Assembly: GCA_002394385.1 (NCBI GenBank)
Contig: DGTS01000019.1
Span: forward strand, 1-36,861
Length of the DNA: 36,861 bases
Direction of reading: 5' to 3'
Source: Prevotella sp. UBA4330
GTDB lineage: Bacteria > Bacteroidota > Bacteroidia > Bacteroidales > Bacteroidaceae
Shown here one piece after another: positions 16,956 to 26,131 of this stretch. How positions within the stretch are numbered: the stretch's first letter is position 1; each line of letters begins with the position of its first letter. The translations under genes were made by a program, and so were the position numbers. The notes under the pieces were generated by a model that made no database searches, was not told the origin of the DNA, and was given only the letters and a program-made list of their open reading frames with translations.

Positions 16956-17948
16956 TTATAGCGCTTCCAGCATCCTCTTGATGACCACCGAAGCACTTAT
17001 CTCGCGGTTGGCAGCCTCGGGAATGACGAGCGAGTTGGCACTCTCAATCACGTCGTCGGTGACGATAAGTCCGCGACGAACGGGCAGACAATGCATGAAC
17101 TTTCCGTTGTTTGTCCAAGACATGTGCTCTGTATCCACGGTCCACGACATGTCCTTGCTGGTTATCTTGCCGTAGTCGGCAGGATTGGTGACACCAGGGT
17201 TGCTCCAGTTTTTGGCATAGATGAAGTCTGCGCCTTCGAAAGCCTCGCGCTGATTGTATGTCACCTTGGCGTTGCCCACAAAGCGTGGGTCCAGTTCGTA
17301 ACCTTCAGGATGGGTGATGACGAGGTCGATGTCCTCGGCGGCGTTCATCCACTGTGCGAATGAGTTGGGCACTGCCTGCGGCAAAGCACGGCAATGTGGT
17401 GCCCAGGTGAGGACGACCTTTGGCCGTCGTTGAGCGTTGAGCGTTGAGCGTTGAGCGTTTTCCCAACTTTCCTCAATAGTTATGAGGTCGGCGAAGGCCT
17501 GAAGAGGGTGTACTGTAGCCGTCTCCATCGCGAAGACTGGTTTGCCGCTGTATTTGATGAACTGGTGAAGCACTGTCTCGGCATAGTCGTATTCGCGGTC
17601 GGTGAGCCCGGCAAACGAGCGCACGCCAATCATGTCGCAGTAGCATCCCATCACGGGGATTGCCTCGAGCAGGTGCTCGCTCTTGTCGCCGTCCATTATC
17701 ACTCCGCGCTCTGTCTCCAGTTTCCACGCTCCCGCGTTGACATCAAGCACGATGACGTTCATTCCGAGGTTCATCGCCGCCTTCTGTGTGCTGAGGCGTG
17801 TTCGCAGAGAGTTATTGAAGAATATCATCATCAGGGTCTTGTTCTTGCCCAGATGCTGATACTTGAATCGTTCGTTCTTTATTTCCCTGGCTTCGGCAAG
17901 TGCTTGCTGCAGACTGCCGATGTCTTCTACGTTGATAAATGATTTCAT
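16956..17948 (-). CDS. argF': N-succinylornithine carbamoyltransferase
   Basis: Transfers carbamoyl from carbamoyl phosphate to N-succinyl-L-ornithine, the Bacteroidetes variant of the ornithine/acetylornithine step. Carbamoyl-phosphate motif FNNSLRTR (44-51), HPLQA (147-151) and HCLP (286-289) are intact. The stretch EAIPVMGCYCDMIGVRSF includes the proline-containing loop that marks the succinyl-specific type. Length 330 is close to the family's ~318; the excess lies at residues 162-175, encoded by a 7-bp tandem repeat (17428-17459). It is the last biosynthetic gene of the arg/pro cluster, following a DUF4421 barrel gene by 24 bp. Confidence 0.92.
   Translation of the reverse strand: MKSFINVEDIGSLQQALAEAREIKNERFKYQHLGKNKTLMMIFFNNSLRTRLSTQKAAMNLGMNVIVLDVNAGAWKLETERGVIMDGDKSEHLLEAIPVMGCYCDMIGVRSFAGLTDREYDYAETVLHQFIKYSGKPVFAMETATVHPLQAFADLITIEESWENAQRSTLNAQRRPKVVLTWAPHCRALPQAVPNSFAQWMNAAEDIDLVITHPEGYELDPRFVGNAKVTYNQREAFEGADFIYAKNWSNPGVTNPADYGKITSKDMSWTVDTEHMSWTNNGKFMHCLPVRRGLIVTDDVIESANSLVIPEAANREISASVVIKRMLEAL
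17428..17459. repeat. In-frame heptanucleotide tandem repeat inside argF'
   Basis: CGTTGAG is repeated four times plus a four-base partial copy. It encodes a surface stretch of Asn-Ala-Gln-Arg and Ser-Thr-Leu type. Since 7 is not a multiple of 3, gain or loss of one unit would shift the frame. Confidence 0.85.
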
Positions 17949-17972
17949 GTGAGTCTTATGTTTATGTTTTGT

Positions 17973-19106
17973 TTATAGTCGTACACCAAATGCCGCATTG
18001 ACAAACCAGTCGTTCAGATGACCGTGGTTCTCTTCGTGGTTGTAACGGAAGTTGTTGAATTGTCCGTAGGCATTCACGAAGTACCGCCCGAAGTTGTATG
18101 TCACCGATACGCGGGCATCGAAATTCACTGCTATGCCGCTGTTGTATGACTTTCGGGTAAGCGGTGTTATTTCGTATTGTGCTAAGAGTTCTTCGTCAGA
18201 GGGGTATTCGTCATCTTCATACTGATTCAGCACATCTTCAACATTGGTCTTGAATGCGTAAACCTTTATTCTGTTCACGAGCGTCAACATAGGCATCGCC
18301 ATCGCGTTTATGAGCAGTCCTTTGACGGGAACCCAGTTGTATGCGTAACCCACGCCGACGCTGCCCTGCCATAGTTTCACCTTGCCGAGACCTCTCATCA
18401 GATATATCAACTCCGCATTGCTCTTAGTGGCAAAGTCGATGTTGCCATGATAGTACATTGCCCCTGCCATGAGAGAGCCTGCCGACCGTTTCTGTATCAC
18501 CGACTGGTCGTAGGCGGCAGCGTAGGAGAAGCGCTTCCCGTTGAACATGTAGTAGGCATCGGCAATTATCGTGCGTACACGGATGGGATCTTCCAGTGCT
18601 GCTTCTTCTTCGTCGAGATTCGTGTCATCGCTTTCTCCGTCGATAGAGAATTTGAGTCTTATTGTGGGAGCACTGTTCTCGAAACTGTGGAAACGCACGT
18701 TGACACCATACGCTCCGCCCGTTGCACCGATGGTGAAATAACTACCTCTGTCGCCTCCGGTATTGATGGTGTAGCCCAAGCCATATCCTCGATATCCGGC
18801 CCACAGGCCGATATATCTTGAAGGGTCTGTCTTCAGACGAGGCTCTGCTGTGTAAGATATAAAGTCTATATTGCCAGAGGCATTCATCTTCAGGTCGCTT
18901 TGGTTGATGTTGCCCTTGACAATTATCTGCCACGGCTTTTCCGGCGCGTCGATGTAATTGCGATCGACACCTTTTACCGAGAGCGTGTCGATGAATGCTC
19001 CTACCTTCTTGAATATCCTGACAGGTGAGCCTGCGGTTGCCGTGATGCTCTGAATGAGCATGACAGCAATGAATAGTTTGTAGATAAGTTTTGAATTGTT
19101 GTTCAT
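17973..19106 (-). CDS. DUF4421-type outer-membrane barrel protein
   Basis: 377 residues with a signal peptide (cleavage about residue 26) and a series of alternating aromatic strands (YIGLWAGYRGYGLGYTI, SYFTIGATGGAYGVNVRF, WQGSVGVGYAYNWVPVKG) ending in FVNAAFGVRL, a C-terminal strand like those recognised by the barrel-assembly machinery. This pattern matches the DUF4421 family of Bacteroidetes. Its function is unknown. It sits between proA and argF' on the same strand with 17- and 24-bp gaps and is probably cotranscribed with them. Confidence 0.8.
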   Translation of the reverse strand: MNNNSKLIYKLFIAVMLIQSITATAGSPVRIFKKVGAFIDTLSVKGVDRNYIDAPEKPWQIIVKGNINQSDLKMNASGNIDFISYTAEPRLKTDPSRYIGLWAGYRGYGLGYTINTGGDRGSYFTIGATGGAYGVNVRFHSFENSAPTIRLKFSIDGESDDTNLDEEEAALEDPIRVRTIIADAYYMFNGKRFSYAAAYDQSVIQKRSAGSLMAGAMYYHGNIDFATKSNAELIYLMRGLGKVKLWQGSVGVGYAYNWVPVKGLLINAMAMPMLTLVNRIKVYAFKTNVEDVLNQYEDDEYPSDEELLAQYEITPLTRKSYNSGIAVNFDARVSVTYNFGRYFVNAYGQFNNFRYNHEENHGHLNDWFVNAAFGVRL

Positions 19107-19123
19107 ATATAGTTAGTTGTTGT

Positions 19124-20368
19124 TTAAGGACGCGTTTGTCCTTCTCCTTCGATGAGCCATTTGTAGGTTGTTATCTCCTCAAGTCCCATCGGACCTCTGG
19201 CACCGAGTTTCTGGGTGGAGATGCCTATCTCGGCACCAAGCCCGAACTGTGCGCCATCGGTGAAACTTGTCGGAGCGTTCCAATAGACGCAGGCTGCATC
19301 CACGCGTTGCTGGAACTGGCGTGCCGCCTTCTCGTCGCGGGTGATGATGCTCTCGCTGTGTCCCGAGCCGTAGCGTGCAATATGGTCGAGGGCTTCGCCG
19401 AGGTTGTCAACGGTCTTTATCGCCATCTTATAGTCCATGAACTCTGTGCCGAAACTGTCGTCGGTGGCATGCTGCAATAGCGTTGCGGGGTATTTCCCGT
19501 CGAGTGCCTCGAAAGCACGGTTGTCAGCATAAATGATGACATTTTTCTTTGCCATCGGCTCGCATACCTTATATATATTATGCAGTTGCGCGGCGTTCAC
19601 GATGAGACAGTCGAGGGCGTTGCACACACTGACACGCCGTGTCTTGGCATTGCAGACAATCGCTGTTGCCATGTCAATATCGGCATCAGCGTCAAGATAG
19701 GTGTTTACCACACCGGCACCAGTCTCGATGACAGGCACCTTGGCGGTGTCGCGCACGAAGGTGATGAGGCGCTTGCTGCCCCGAGGGATACAAAGGTCGA
19801 TGTAGCCCACAGCCGCCAGCATCTCGCCAGTTGCCTCATGTGTGGCGGGCAGCAGTTGTATCGTTTCCTCCAAGCCGTATTCGCGCAGCACGTTCTTAAT
19901 CAATGCCACGCCTGCGAGGTTGCTGTCGTCGGCGTCTTTGCCACCTTTCAGCACACAGGCATTGCCGGTCTTGAAGCACAGTGAGAAAACATCGTAGGTG
20001 ACGTTGGGGCGAGCCTCGTAAACCACACCGATTACTCCGAACGGCACGCTGACTCGACGCAGACGCAGGCCGTTGGGCAGTGTCGATTGCATCAGCGTCT
20101 TGCCGAGCGGACTTTCAAGCGCAGCCACGTGCCGCATGTCTGAGGCAATGTCGTCGAGACGTTTCTCTGTCAGTTGCAAACGGTCGTAAAGCGGGTTCTC
20201 CTTATCCATGCGGCTCAGGTCTTTAGCGTTTTCTCTGAGCAGCAGTTCCTTGTTGCTGACAATGGCGTCAGCAACCTTTTGCAGTAACTCCTTCTTCTGT
20301 TCGTCGCTGACGAGAGCCAGTTCGCGGCTCGCTGCCTTTGCTTTTATCAGTAATCCTTCGATTGTCAT
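19124..20368 (-). CDS. proA: Gamma-glutamyl phosphate reductase
   Basis: Reduces gamma-glutamyl phosphate to glutamate semialdehyde with NADPH, second step of proline synthesis. It has 414 residues (E. coli 417). The catalytic Cys is C249 in RRVSVCNALDCL, and PFGVIGVVYEARPNVT is the conserved N-terminal substrate/nucleotide segment. The proB gene lies upstream, 74 bp away, and proC is further upstream in the same cluster, so all proline genes are here. Confidence 0.95.
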   Translation of the reverse strand: MTIEGLLIKAKAASRELALVSDEQKKELLQKVADAIVSNKELLLRENAKDLSRMDKENPLYDRLQLTEKRLDDIASDMRHVAALESPLGKTLMQSTLPNGLRLRRVSVPFGVIGVVYEARPNVTYDVFSLCFKTGNACVLKGGKDADDSNLAGVALIKNVLREYGLEETIQLLPATHEATGEMLAAVGYIDLCIPRGSKRLITFVRDTAKVPVIETGAGVVNTYLDADADIDMATAIVCNAKTRRVSVCNALDCLIVNAAQLHNIYKVCEPMAKKNVIIYADNRAFEALDGKYPATLLQHATDDSFGTEFMDYKMAIKTVDNLGEALDHIARYGSGHSESIITRDEKAARQFQQRVDAACVYWNAPTSFTDGAQFGLGAEIGISTQKLGARGPMGLEEITTYKWLIEGEGQTRP

Positions 20369-20382
20369 TTTGATGTTTTATT

Positions 20383-20405
20383 TTTGTGGTCGCGATGGCA
20401 TCGCG
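20383..20405. other. Hairpin in the proB-proA gap
   Basis: GTCGCGAT-GGC-ATCGCGAC forms an 8-bp perfect stem with a 3-nt loop. There is no U-tract, so it is more likely an RNA-stability or spacer element than a terminator. Short TAACTC/TAAATCC microrepeats follow, over the end of proB. Confidence 0.5.
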
Positions 20406-20442
20406 ACATACTGGACAACTTCTAACTCTAAACTCCTAAATC

Positions 20443-21531
20443 CTAACTCATGCACAGGTAGTCGTAGTGAACCAGCGGTTTCTGGTTGTGCTTGCCTATG
20501 AGTGCCTGAGCCTCGCCGGCATCGAAACTGCTCCTGCCAACAGCAATCTCGTTGTCATGGCAGTCGCGAATGCTTATGATGTCGCCCTCCTCAAAGTCGC
20601 CTTCAACAGAATCGACACCCACGAAGAGCAGACTCACAGCCTGCTTCTTCTCGTGCAGGGCTTTCACTGCACGGTCGTTTATCCTCACCACGCCCTTGGC
20701 GAAACTGCCGCTGTGAGCGAGCCATTTCTTCATCTGCGAGGTGTTGCGGTCGCTGGGTATAAACTCAGAGTGAACCACGTTCTCGGGTTCTTCGGCAAGT
20801 TGTATGAGGATGTTCTCGCGCTTGCCGTTGGCGATAATCACGCGTATGCCTTCCTCTGCCACTTTGCGCGCTATGCTGCATTTGGTGAGCATGCCGCCGC
20901 GTCCGAAACCGCTCTTCTCGGTTTGTATGTAGTCGGCAAGGTCGCTCTCAGGCTCCACAATCTCTATGACGCGAGAGTCGGGGTCGCTTGGCGAGCCGTT
21001 GTAAATGCCGTCGATGTTGCTCAGTATCACCAGTGTGTCGGCGTCCATCATGGCTGCTATCAGTCCCGACAGTTCGTCGTTGTCGGTGAACATCAACTCG
21101 GTGATGCTCACCGTGTCGTTCTCATTGACTATAGGTATCACACCATTCTCCAGCATCACACTGATGCATGCCCTTTGGTTCAGGTACTCCTGGCGTGAAG
21201 AGAAGTTCTCCTTCATGGTGAGCACTTGTCCTATGCAGATGCCGTGTTCGCGGAAAAGGTCATAATAGAGTCCCATGAGTTTCACCTGTCCTATGGCAGA
21301 GAACAACTGTCGTTGCTCCACCGAGTCGAGATGCTGCTGCGTGTGCAGTTCGCCCCTTCCCGAAGCCACGGCTCCAGATGACACCAGTATTACCTCATAG
21401 TCTTGACCTCTCAGCCAAGCCACCTGGTCAACCAGTGCCGACATTCGCGTCACGTCGAGTTTCCCGTCCTCACGTGTCAGGACGTTGGAGCCTATCTTTA
21501 CAACGATTCTTTTCTTAGCAGCGTTAGCCAT
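20443..21531 (-). CDS. proB: Glutamate 5-kinase
   Basis: Phosphorylates glutamate at the gamma position, committing it to proline. It has 362 residues: an amino-acid-kinase domain (about 1-255, with VVKIGSNVLT, VSSGAVASGRGEL, NENDTVS and the phosphate-binding GFGRGGMLTK) and a C-terminal PUA domain (about 275-355). In well-studied homologues proline inhibits the enzyme through the kinase domain. It is 8 bp downstream of the acyl-CoA ligase gene. Confidence 0.95.
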   Translation of the reverse strand: MANAAKKRIVVKIGSNVLTREDGKLDVTRMSALVDQVAWLRGQDYEVILVSSGAVASGRGELHTQQHLDSVEQRQLFSAIGQVKLMGLYYDLFREHGICIGQVLTMKENFSSRQEYLNQRACISVMLENGVIPIVNENDTVSITELMFTDNDELSGLIAAMMDADTLVILSNIDGIYNGSPSDPDSRVIEIVEPESDLADYIQTEKSGFGRGGMLTKCSIARKVAEEGIRVIIANGKRENILIQLAEEPENVVHSEFIPSDRNTSQMKKWLAHSGSFAKGVVRINDRAVKALHEKKQAVSLLFVGVDSVEGDFEEGDIISIRDCHDNEIAVGRSSFDAGEAQALIGKHNQKPLVHYDYLCMS

Positions 21532-21539
21532 GACTTAAC

Positions 21540-23237
21540 TCATTTATTGTTTTTCCTTTCTTTCTCATTGTCTTTCTGCCTTATTTCCACGCGGCGTATT
21601 TTTCCGCTGATGGTCTTAGGCAGTTCGTCCACGAACTCTATGATGCGCGGATACTTGTAAGGTGCTGTCTCGCGCTTCACATGGTTCTGCAGTTCCTTGA
21701 TGAGGTCGTCGCCAGCCTTGTCTTTCCATTCCTTGCCCAGCACAACGGTGGCCTTGACCACCATGCCGCGAATGTCGTCGGGCACGCCGGTGATGGCACA
21801 TTCCACTACTGCGGGGTGGGTCATCAGTGCCGATTCCACCTCAAAGGGGCCGATGCGGTATCCGCTCGACTTTATCACATCGTCGATGCGTCCCTCAAAC
21901 CAGTAATATCCGTCCTCGTCGCGCCATGCCATGTCGCCGGTGTGGTACAGACCGTCATGCCATGCCTCGCGCGTCTTTTCTTCATCGCGGTAGTAGCCCT
22001 TGAACAGGCCGATAGGCTTGCGGTCGCCCACGCGAACAACGATTTCGCCTTTCTCTCCGTCCTCGCACGAAGTGCCGTCGGGTCGCAGCAGGTCGATGTC
22101 ATATTGTGCGTTGGGTATTCCCATAGAACCTGGTTTCGGTGTCATCCATGGGAATGTTCCCAGGGTCATGGTTGTCTCGGTCTGTCCGAAACCTTCCATC
22201 ATCTTTATGCCTGTCTTCTCAAAGAACTTATCGAAGACGGCGGGATTGAGCGCCTCGCCTGCCGTAGTGCAATATTCGAGCGACGAGAGGTCGTATTTTG
22301 AGAGGTCCTCACGAATCATGAAGCGGTAGATTGTCGGCGGGGCGCAGAAGGATGTAACGCGATATTTCTCCATCTGACGGAGCAGTGTGTCGGCATTGAA
22401 TTTCTCGTGGTCGAACACGAATACCGTGGCTCCAGCGAACCACTGGCCGTAGAACTTGCCCCAAACGGCCTTACCCCAGCCAGTGTCGGCTACGGTAAGG
22501 TGGAGCGAACCCTCGTGAAGATTGTGCCAGAACACGCCTGTCGTTAGGTGTCCCATGGCATACAGATAGTCGTGAGCCACCATCTTCGGCTCGCCACTGG
22601 TGCCGCTGGTGAAGTACATCAGCATTGTGTCTTCGTTGTCGTTGACATGTTCGGGACGCTGGAATGGCGGTGTCTTTTGCCATTCGTTCTCCCAGTCGTG
22701 GAATCCTGCTGGCACAGGATTGCTCTTGCCCTGTGCTGCCTCGTTGACTGCAACCAGCACCTCCACCGTAGGGCTTTCGGGCATTGCCGCCAACACCTGC
22801 TTTGTGACATATTCGTCGTCAACACAAACGATGGCTTTCACGCCTGCCCGTGTGTTTCGATAAACGATGTCGTGCTTTGTCAGCATGTGGGTGGCAGGAA
22901 TCACCACAGCCCCCAGTTTGCACAAAGCCAGCATGCAGAGCCACCACTCATAGCGGCGCTTCAGTATCAGCATCACCTTGTCGTCCTTGCCGATGCCTAG
23001 GCTTTGCAGATAACTTGCAGCCTGGTCGCTCTGCTGCTTCAGTTGCTTGAAGGTGGTGCGTATCTCTGCCCCTTCGTCGTTGGTCCACAGCAGTGCCAGA
23101 CGGTCGGGTGCTTCTTGTGCCCACGCGTCCATCACGTCGTAGGCAAAGTTGAAATGCTCTGGAATGATAAACTCCAGATTCTTATTATAGTCCTCCACCG
23201 ATGTGAAGGTTGTCTGCTTTAAAAAACGCTCAATCAT
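21540..23237 (-). CDS. AMP-forming acyl-CoA ligase
   Basis: An adenylate-forming ligase of the acetyl/medium-chain acyl-CoA synthetase type (565 residues). The AMP-binding P-loop TSGTSGEP is at 210-217, GFGQTETT is the A5 motif, YHTGDMAWRDEDGYYWFEGR is A7-A8, and the catalytic lysine is K546 in PKTISGK. It acts on a carboxylic acid, ATP and CoA, but the acid cannot be read from the sequence. It starts 3 bp after the stop of the XRE-cupin regulator gene; that tight pairing suggests the regulator controls or senses a product of this enzyme. Its place between proC and proB is unexplained by proline synthesis. Confidence 0.88.
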   Translation of the reverse strand: MIERFLKQTTFTSVEDYNKNLEFIIPEHFNFAYDVMDAWAQEAPDRLALLWTNDEGAEIRTTFKQLKQQSDQAASYLQSLGIGKDDKVMLILKRRYEWWLCMLALCKLGAVVIPATHMLTKHDIVYRNTRAGVKAIVCVDDEYVTKQVLAAMPESPTVEVLVAVNEAAQGKSNPVPAGFHDWENEWQKTPPFQRPEHVNDNEDTMLMYFTSGTSGEPKMVAHDYLYAMGHLTTGVFWHNLHEGSLHLTVADTGWGKAVWGKFYGQWFAGATVFVFDHEKFNADTLLRQMEKYRVTSFCAPPTIYRFMIREDLSKYDLSSLEYCTTAGEALNPAVFDKFFEKTGIKMMEGFGQTETTMTLGTFPWMTPKPGSMGIPNAQYDIDLLRPDGTSCEDGEKGEIVVRVGDRKPIGLFKGYYRDEEKTREAWHDGLYHTGDMAWRDEDGYYWFEGRIDDVIKSSGYRIGPFEVESALMTHPAVVECAITGVPDDIRGMVVKATVVLGKEWKDKAGDDLIKELQNHVKRETAPYKYPRIIEFVDELPKTISGKIRRVEIRQKDNEKERKNNK

Positions 23238-23240
23238 AAT

Positions 23241-23798
23241 TTATTCCATAATCATTGCTAACATCTTCGCGGGCTTGTCGCCTATTGCCATCATTCCGTG
23301 AGGCTTGGTGGAGTCGAAGTATATGCTGTCACCCTCTTCCAGAATGATTGTCTTGTCGCCAATAAGCAGTTTCATCGTGCCCTCGAGGATATAGTTGAAC
23401 TCCTGTCCGTCGTGGGTGTTCTTGTATATCTTGTGTGCATTGGGCTTCGGCTCTACGGTAACGATGAACACGTCGGCATTGCGCTTCTGGAAACCGCTTG
23501 TCAGACTCTGGTATTTGTATGCCTTGGTGCGTTCCACGCTCATGCCGTGACCTTTGCGCACGACATAGTAGGAACGCATTTTAGGTTCCTCGGCGAACAT
23601 CAGCGCATCGGCCGACACACCGTATTTCTTGGCAATTTTCATGATGTTAGAGATGGTGATGTCAACCTCGCCGCTCTCTATCTTCTCGTACTTTTCAAGC
23701 GGAATGCCGCATGTGTCGGCAACGTCCTGCATGCTCAGGTCGAGAGCGTCGCGCAGACCTTTCAGTCTTTCGCCTATCTGCTTTATTGCTTCTTCCAT
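23241..23798 (-). CDS. XRE-cupin transcriptional regulator
   Basis: 185 residues: an N-terminal HTH (about 5-60, with SMQDVADTCGIPLEKYEKIESGEVDI) and a C-terminal cupin barrel (about 105-185, with HDGQEFNYILEGTMKLLIG and PHGMMAIG). Such proteins sense small metabolites in the cupin and bind DNA through the HTH. I chose the ATG at 23798; the longer frame from 23903 overlaps proC and passes through a repeat. It is tightly coupled to the acyl-CoA ligase gene. Confidence 0.85.
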   Translation of the reverse strand: MEEAIKQIGERLKGLRDALDLSMQDVADTCGIPLEKYEKIESGEVDITISNIMKIAKKYGVSADALMFAEEPKMRSYYVVRKGHGMSVERTKAYKYQSLTSGFQKRNADVFIVTVEPKPNAHKIYKNTHDGQEFNYILEGTMKLLIGDKTIILEEGDSIYFDSTKPHGMMAIGDKPAKMLAMIME

Positions 23799-23815
23799 AA
23801 ATTTATTTGGTTTTT

Positions 23816-23906
23816 GATGAAATTCAACTTTTTGTGCAGCCGAGAGCAGAGTCCAAACTTGTTTGGCTATGCCAAGGCAAAGAAAAGGTCGAATGAAGTT
23901 CAACTT
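23816..23906. repeat. Direct repeats with overlapping hairpins between proC and the regulator
   Basis: Two copies of a sequence like GATGAARTTCAACTTTT (23816-23833 and 23891-23906); the second contains the proC stop codon. Between them CCAAACTTGTTTGG (23853-23866) and TTGGCTATGCCAA (23863-23875) are two palindromes sharing TTGG, so only one can fold at a time. Confidence 0.55.
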
Positions 23907-24691
23907 TTCGCTCCTGCTTTCAGTCCCCGAATCACAGCCGAGGTGAATCCTGCATGCTCCATTTCGTTGAGTCCCTTGATGGTGACACCGCCCGGCGTTG
24001 CGACGAGGTCGATGGCCTGTTCGGGGTGCATGCCGCTCGACTGTAACAGCCTCACCGCCCCCAGCATTGTCTGCAGCACGATGTCCTTGGCGTCGTCAGC
24101 CTTGAAGCCCAGTTCCACTCCGCCTTCCGCTGATGCTCGAACGTAACGCATGGCGTATGCTATGCCGCACGAGGCGAGTGTGGTGCCTGCTGCCAGATGG
24201 CTCTCGTCGGTAATGAGCGTCTGCCCCATCAGGTCGAAGAGGTCGGTGATGGTCTTTGTCTGTTCGGCAGTTGCCTTGTCGGGCACTACGAATGTCATCG
24301 ACGCCAGTTCGGCAATGGCGATGTTGGGTATCACGAGGAACAGGGGGAATCCCTCTGGCTGACTCCCTGCGAGTATTGAGCGAATCTTCGTCGAAGGCAC
24401 TCCTGCCGCAATCACCACGAGCAGTTGCTTGCTGAGGTCGAGGCTGTCCTTGATGCCGTTGAGCACCGGTTCTACCAGCCACGGTTTCACCACCACCATC
24501 ACCACGTCGGCATCCTGTGCCGCGATGCTGTTGTCTGTTGTCACGCTTGTGCCCTGCTGGGCGAAGCGGTCAAGTGTTTTCTGCACGGGGTCGGCCACGG
24601 TGATGTCCGATGGCTTGATGACATTTGTCTTTAGCAGTCCCTCCACTGTGGAGCCTCCCATTGCACCGGCTCCGATAACTGATATTTTCAT
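23900..24691 (-). CDS. proC: Pyrroline-5-carboxylate reductase
   Basis: Reduces pyrroline-5-carboxylate to proline, last step of the pathway. It has 263 residues with the Rossmann start VIGAGAMGGS, VVKPWLV, and the C-terminal signature TPGGVTIKGLNEMEHAGFTSA. The gene is downstream of argD, with 77 bp of A/T-rich microrepeats between. Confidence 0.94.
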   Translation of the reverse strand: MKISVIGAGAMGGSTVEGLLKTNVIKPSDITVADPVQKTLDRFAQQGTSVTTDNSIAAQDADVVMVVVKPWLVEPVLNGIKDSLDLSKQLLVVIAAGVPSTKIRSILAGSQPEGFPLFLVIPNIAIAELASMTFVVPDKATAEQTKTITDLFDLMGQTLITDESHLAAGTTLASCGIAYAMRYVRASAEGGVELGFKADDAKDIVLQTMLGAVRLLQSSGMHPEQAIDLVATPGGVTIKGLNEMEHAGFTSAVIRGLKAGAKS

Positions 24692-24697
24692 GTTTTA

Positions 24698-24725
24698 ATT
24701 TTACAATTTTACGATTTTACGATTT
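24698..24725. repeat. 8-bp A/T-rich tandem repeat upstream of proC
   Basis: ATTTTACR occurs three and a half times in the argD-proC gap, followed by looser CAATAGTC-type repeats to about 24760. Confidence 0.6.
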
Positions 24726-24768
24726 CACCAATAGTCAAATAGTCCAATGGCTCAATTGTCTAATATTT

Positions 24769-25935
24769 TCAGTTGCTCGCTTCAAATGCTTTCTTTAAAC
24801 GTGTTATAAAGTCATCTGCCTCGTCCTTGCTAAAGCAGAGTGGCGGCAGCAGACGCAAGATGTTTGTTCCGGCACAGCCGGTGAAGCAATGCTCCTCATA
24901 GACAAGGCGCTGGCGCACTTCCTTATAAGGCACCGAGAGGTCAACGCCAATCATCATGCCGCGACCGCGCACATCCTGAATCTTTACGCAGTCGTCGCCA
25001 AGTGATTTGCGCTCATCGCTCAATTCCTTCAACTTCTCTATGAGATACTCGCCCACGAGATGTGCATTCTCAACCAGTCCCTCCTCCTCGAACACGTCGA
25101 GAACGGCCAAGGCGGCGGCACATGCCAGATGGTTGCCTCCGAAAGTGGTACCCAGTTGTCCATAGACGGGCTTGAACTCGGGCGATATGAGCACACCGCC
25201 CATAGGGAAGCCGTTGGCTATTCCCTTTGCCACGGTGATGATGTCGGGGCGTATGTCGAGCCACTGGTGGGCGAAGAACTTTCCGCTGCGGCCGTAACCG
25301 CACTGTATCTCGTCGCATATCAGCACCGTGTTGTGTTGCTTGCAAAGGCGTTGCAGACCCTGCGCAAACTCCTTCGTGGCCATCTTAATGCCGCCAACAC
25401 CCTGGATGCACTCCAGTATCACGGCGCAGACATCGCCCTTCTGCAGTTCAGCCTCCCACGCCGCAAGGTCGTTCAGCGGCAGATAGGTCACGTGTCCGTT
25501 GGCGTTTATCGGGGCTATGATTTTCGGGTTGTTGGTCACTTCCACAGCCAATGACGTGCGACCGTGGAACGCTTTCTCTGCCGACAGCACGCGGGTGCGC
25601 CCGTTTGTGAACGAAGCCAACTTCAGGGCGTTCTCGTTTGCCTCGGCACCCGAGTTGATAAGGAACAACTGATAGTCGTCGTACCCGCTAATCTTGCCTA
25701 AACGCGCTGCGAGTTCCACCTGCAAGTCGTTCTTCACCGAGTTGCTGTAGAAGCCTAACTTGCCCAGTTGCTCGCCAACTTTCTCAACGTAGTGGGGATG
25801 GCAGTGGCCAATGCTTATAACGGCATGACCGCCATAGAGGTCGAGATACTCGTTGCCCTTGTCGTCCCATACCTTGCAACCTTGACCCTTGACGATGTTC
25901 ACGTCAAACAGTGGATATACATCGAATAACTTCAT
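24769..25935 (-). CDS. argD: Acetyl/succinylornithine aminotransferase
   Basis: A class III PLP aminotransferase (388 residues) that makes N-acyl-ornithine from N-acyl-glutamate semialdehyde and glutamate. INSGAEANENALK, ICDEIQCGYGRSG and the PLP lysine K237 in TVAKGIANGFPMGG are intact. Given argF' in the same cluster, the acyl group is probably succinyl. I chose the ATG at 25935, preceded by an A-rich leader and the promoter at 25969; the longer frame to 26073 crosses that promoter. Confidence 0.93.
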   Translation of the reverse strand: MKLFDVYPLFDVNIVKGQGCKVWDDKGNEYLDLYGGHAVISIGHCHPHYVEKVGEQLGKLGFYSNSVKNDLQVELAARLGKISGYDDYQLFLINSGAEANENALKLASFTNGRTRVLSAEKAFHGRTSLAVEVTNNPKIIAPINANGHVTYLPLNDLAAWEAELQKGDVCAVILECIQGVGGIKMATKEFAQGLQRLCKQHNTVLICDEIQCGYGRSGKFFAHQWLDIRPDIITVAKGIANGFPMGGVLISPEFKPVYGQLGTTFGGNHLACAAALAVLDVFEEEGLVENAHLVGEYLIEKLKELSDERKSLGDDCVKIQDVRGRGMMIGVDLSVPYKEVRQRLVYEEHCFTGCAGTNILRLLPPLCFSKDEADDFITRLKKAFEASN

Positions 25936-25968
25936 ATCTTTTTCTTCTCTTTCTTTGAAATGTGCTTG

Positions 25969-25997
25969 CAAAATTACGATTTTTTCTTTAAACCCAA
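25969..25997 (-). promoter_or_regulatory. Promoter upstream of argD
   Basis: -7 box TAATTTTG (25969-25976) with a TTG-type -33 box (about 25995-25997) 18 nt upstream on the minus strand. It gives argD and the proline genes a start of their own within the cluster. Confidence 0.55.
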
Positions 25998-26131
25998 TAA
26001 TAAATAAGGTGTAAATCGTCTTGAGGTACTGATAAAAAACGCGGGAATGAAAGAATGACGGAAGAATATTCATTCAGTTTGTTGCATGTTATGCACAAAC
26101 GGGACAGCCGGTAATATCACCTGAAATCACA

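Noticed and set aside
25936..26073. 46-residue N-terminal extension of ArgD
   Set aside because: It crosses a good promoter; the start at 25935 gives normal length.
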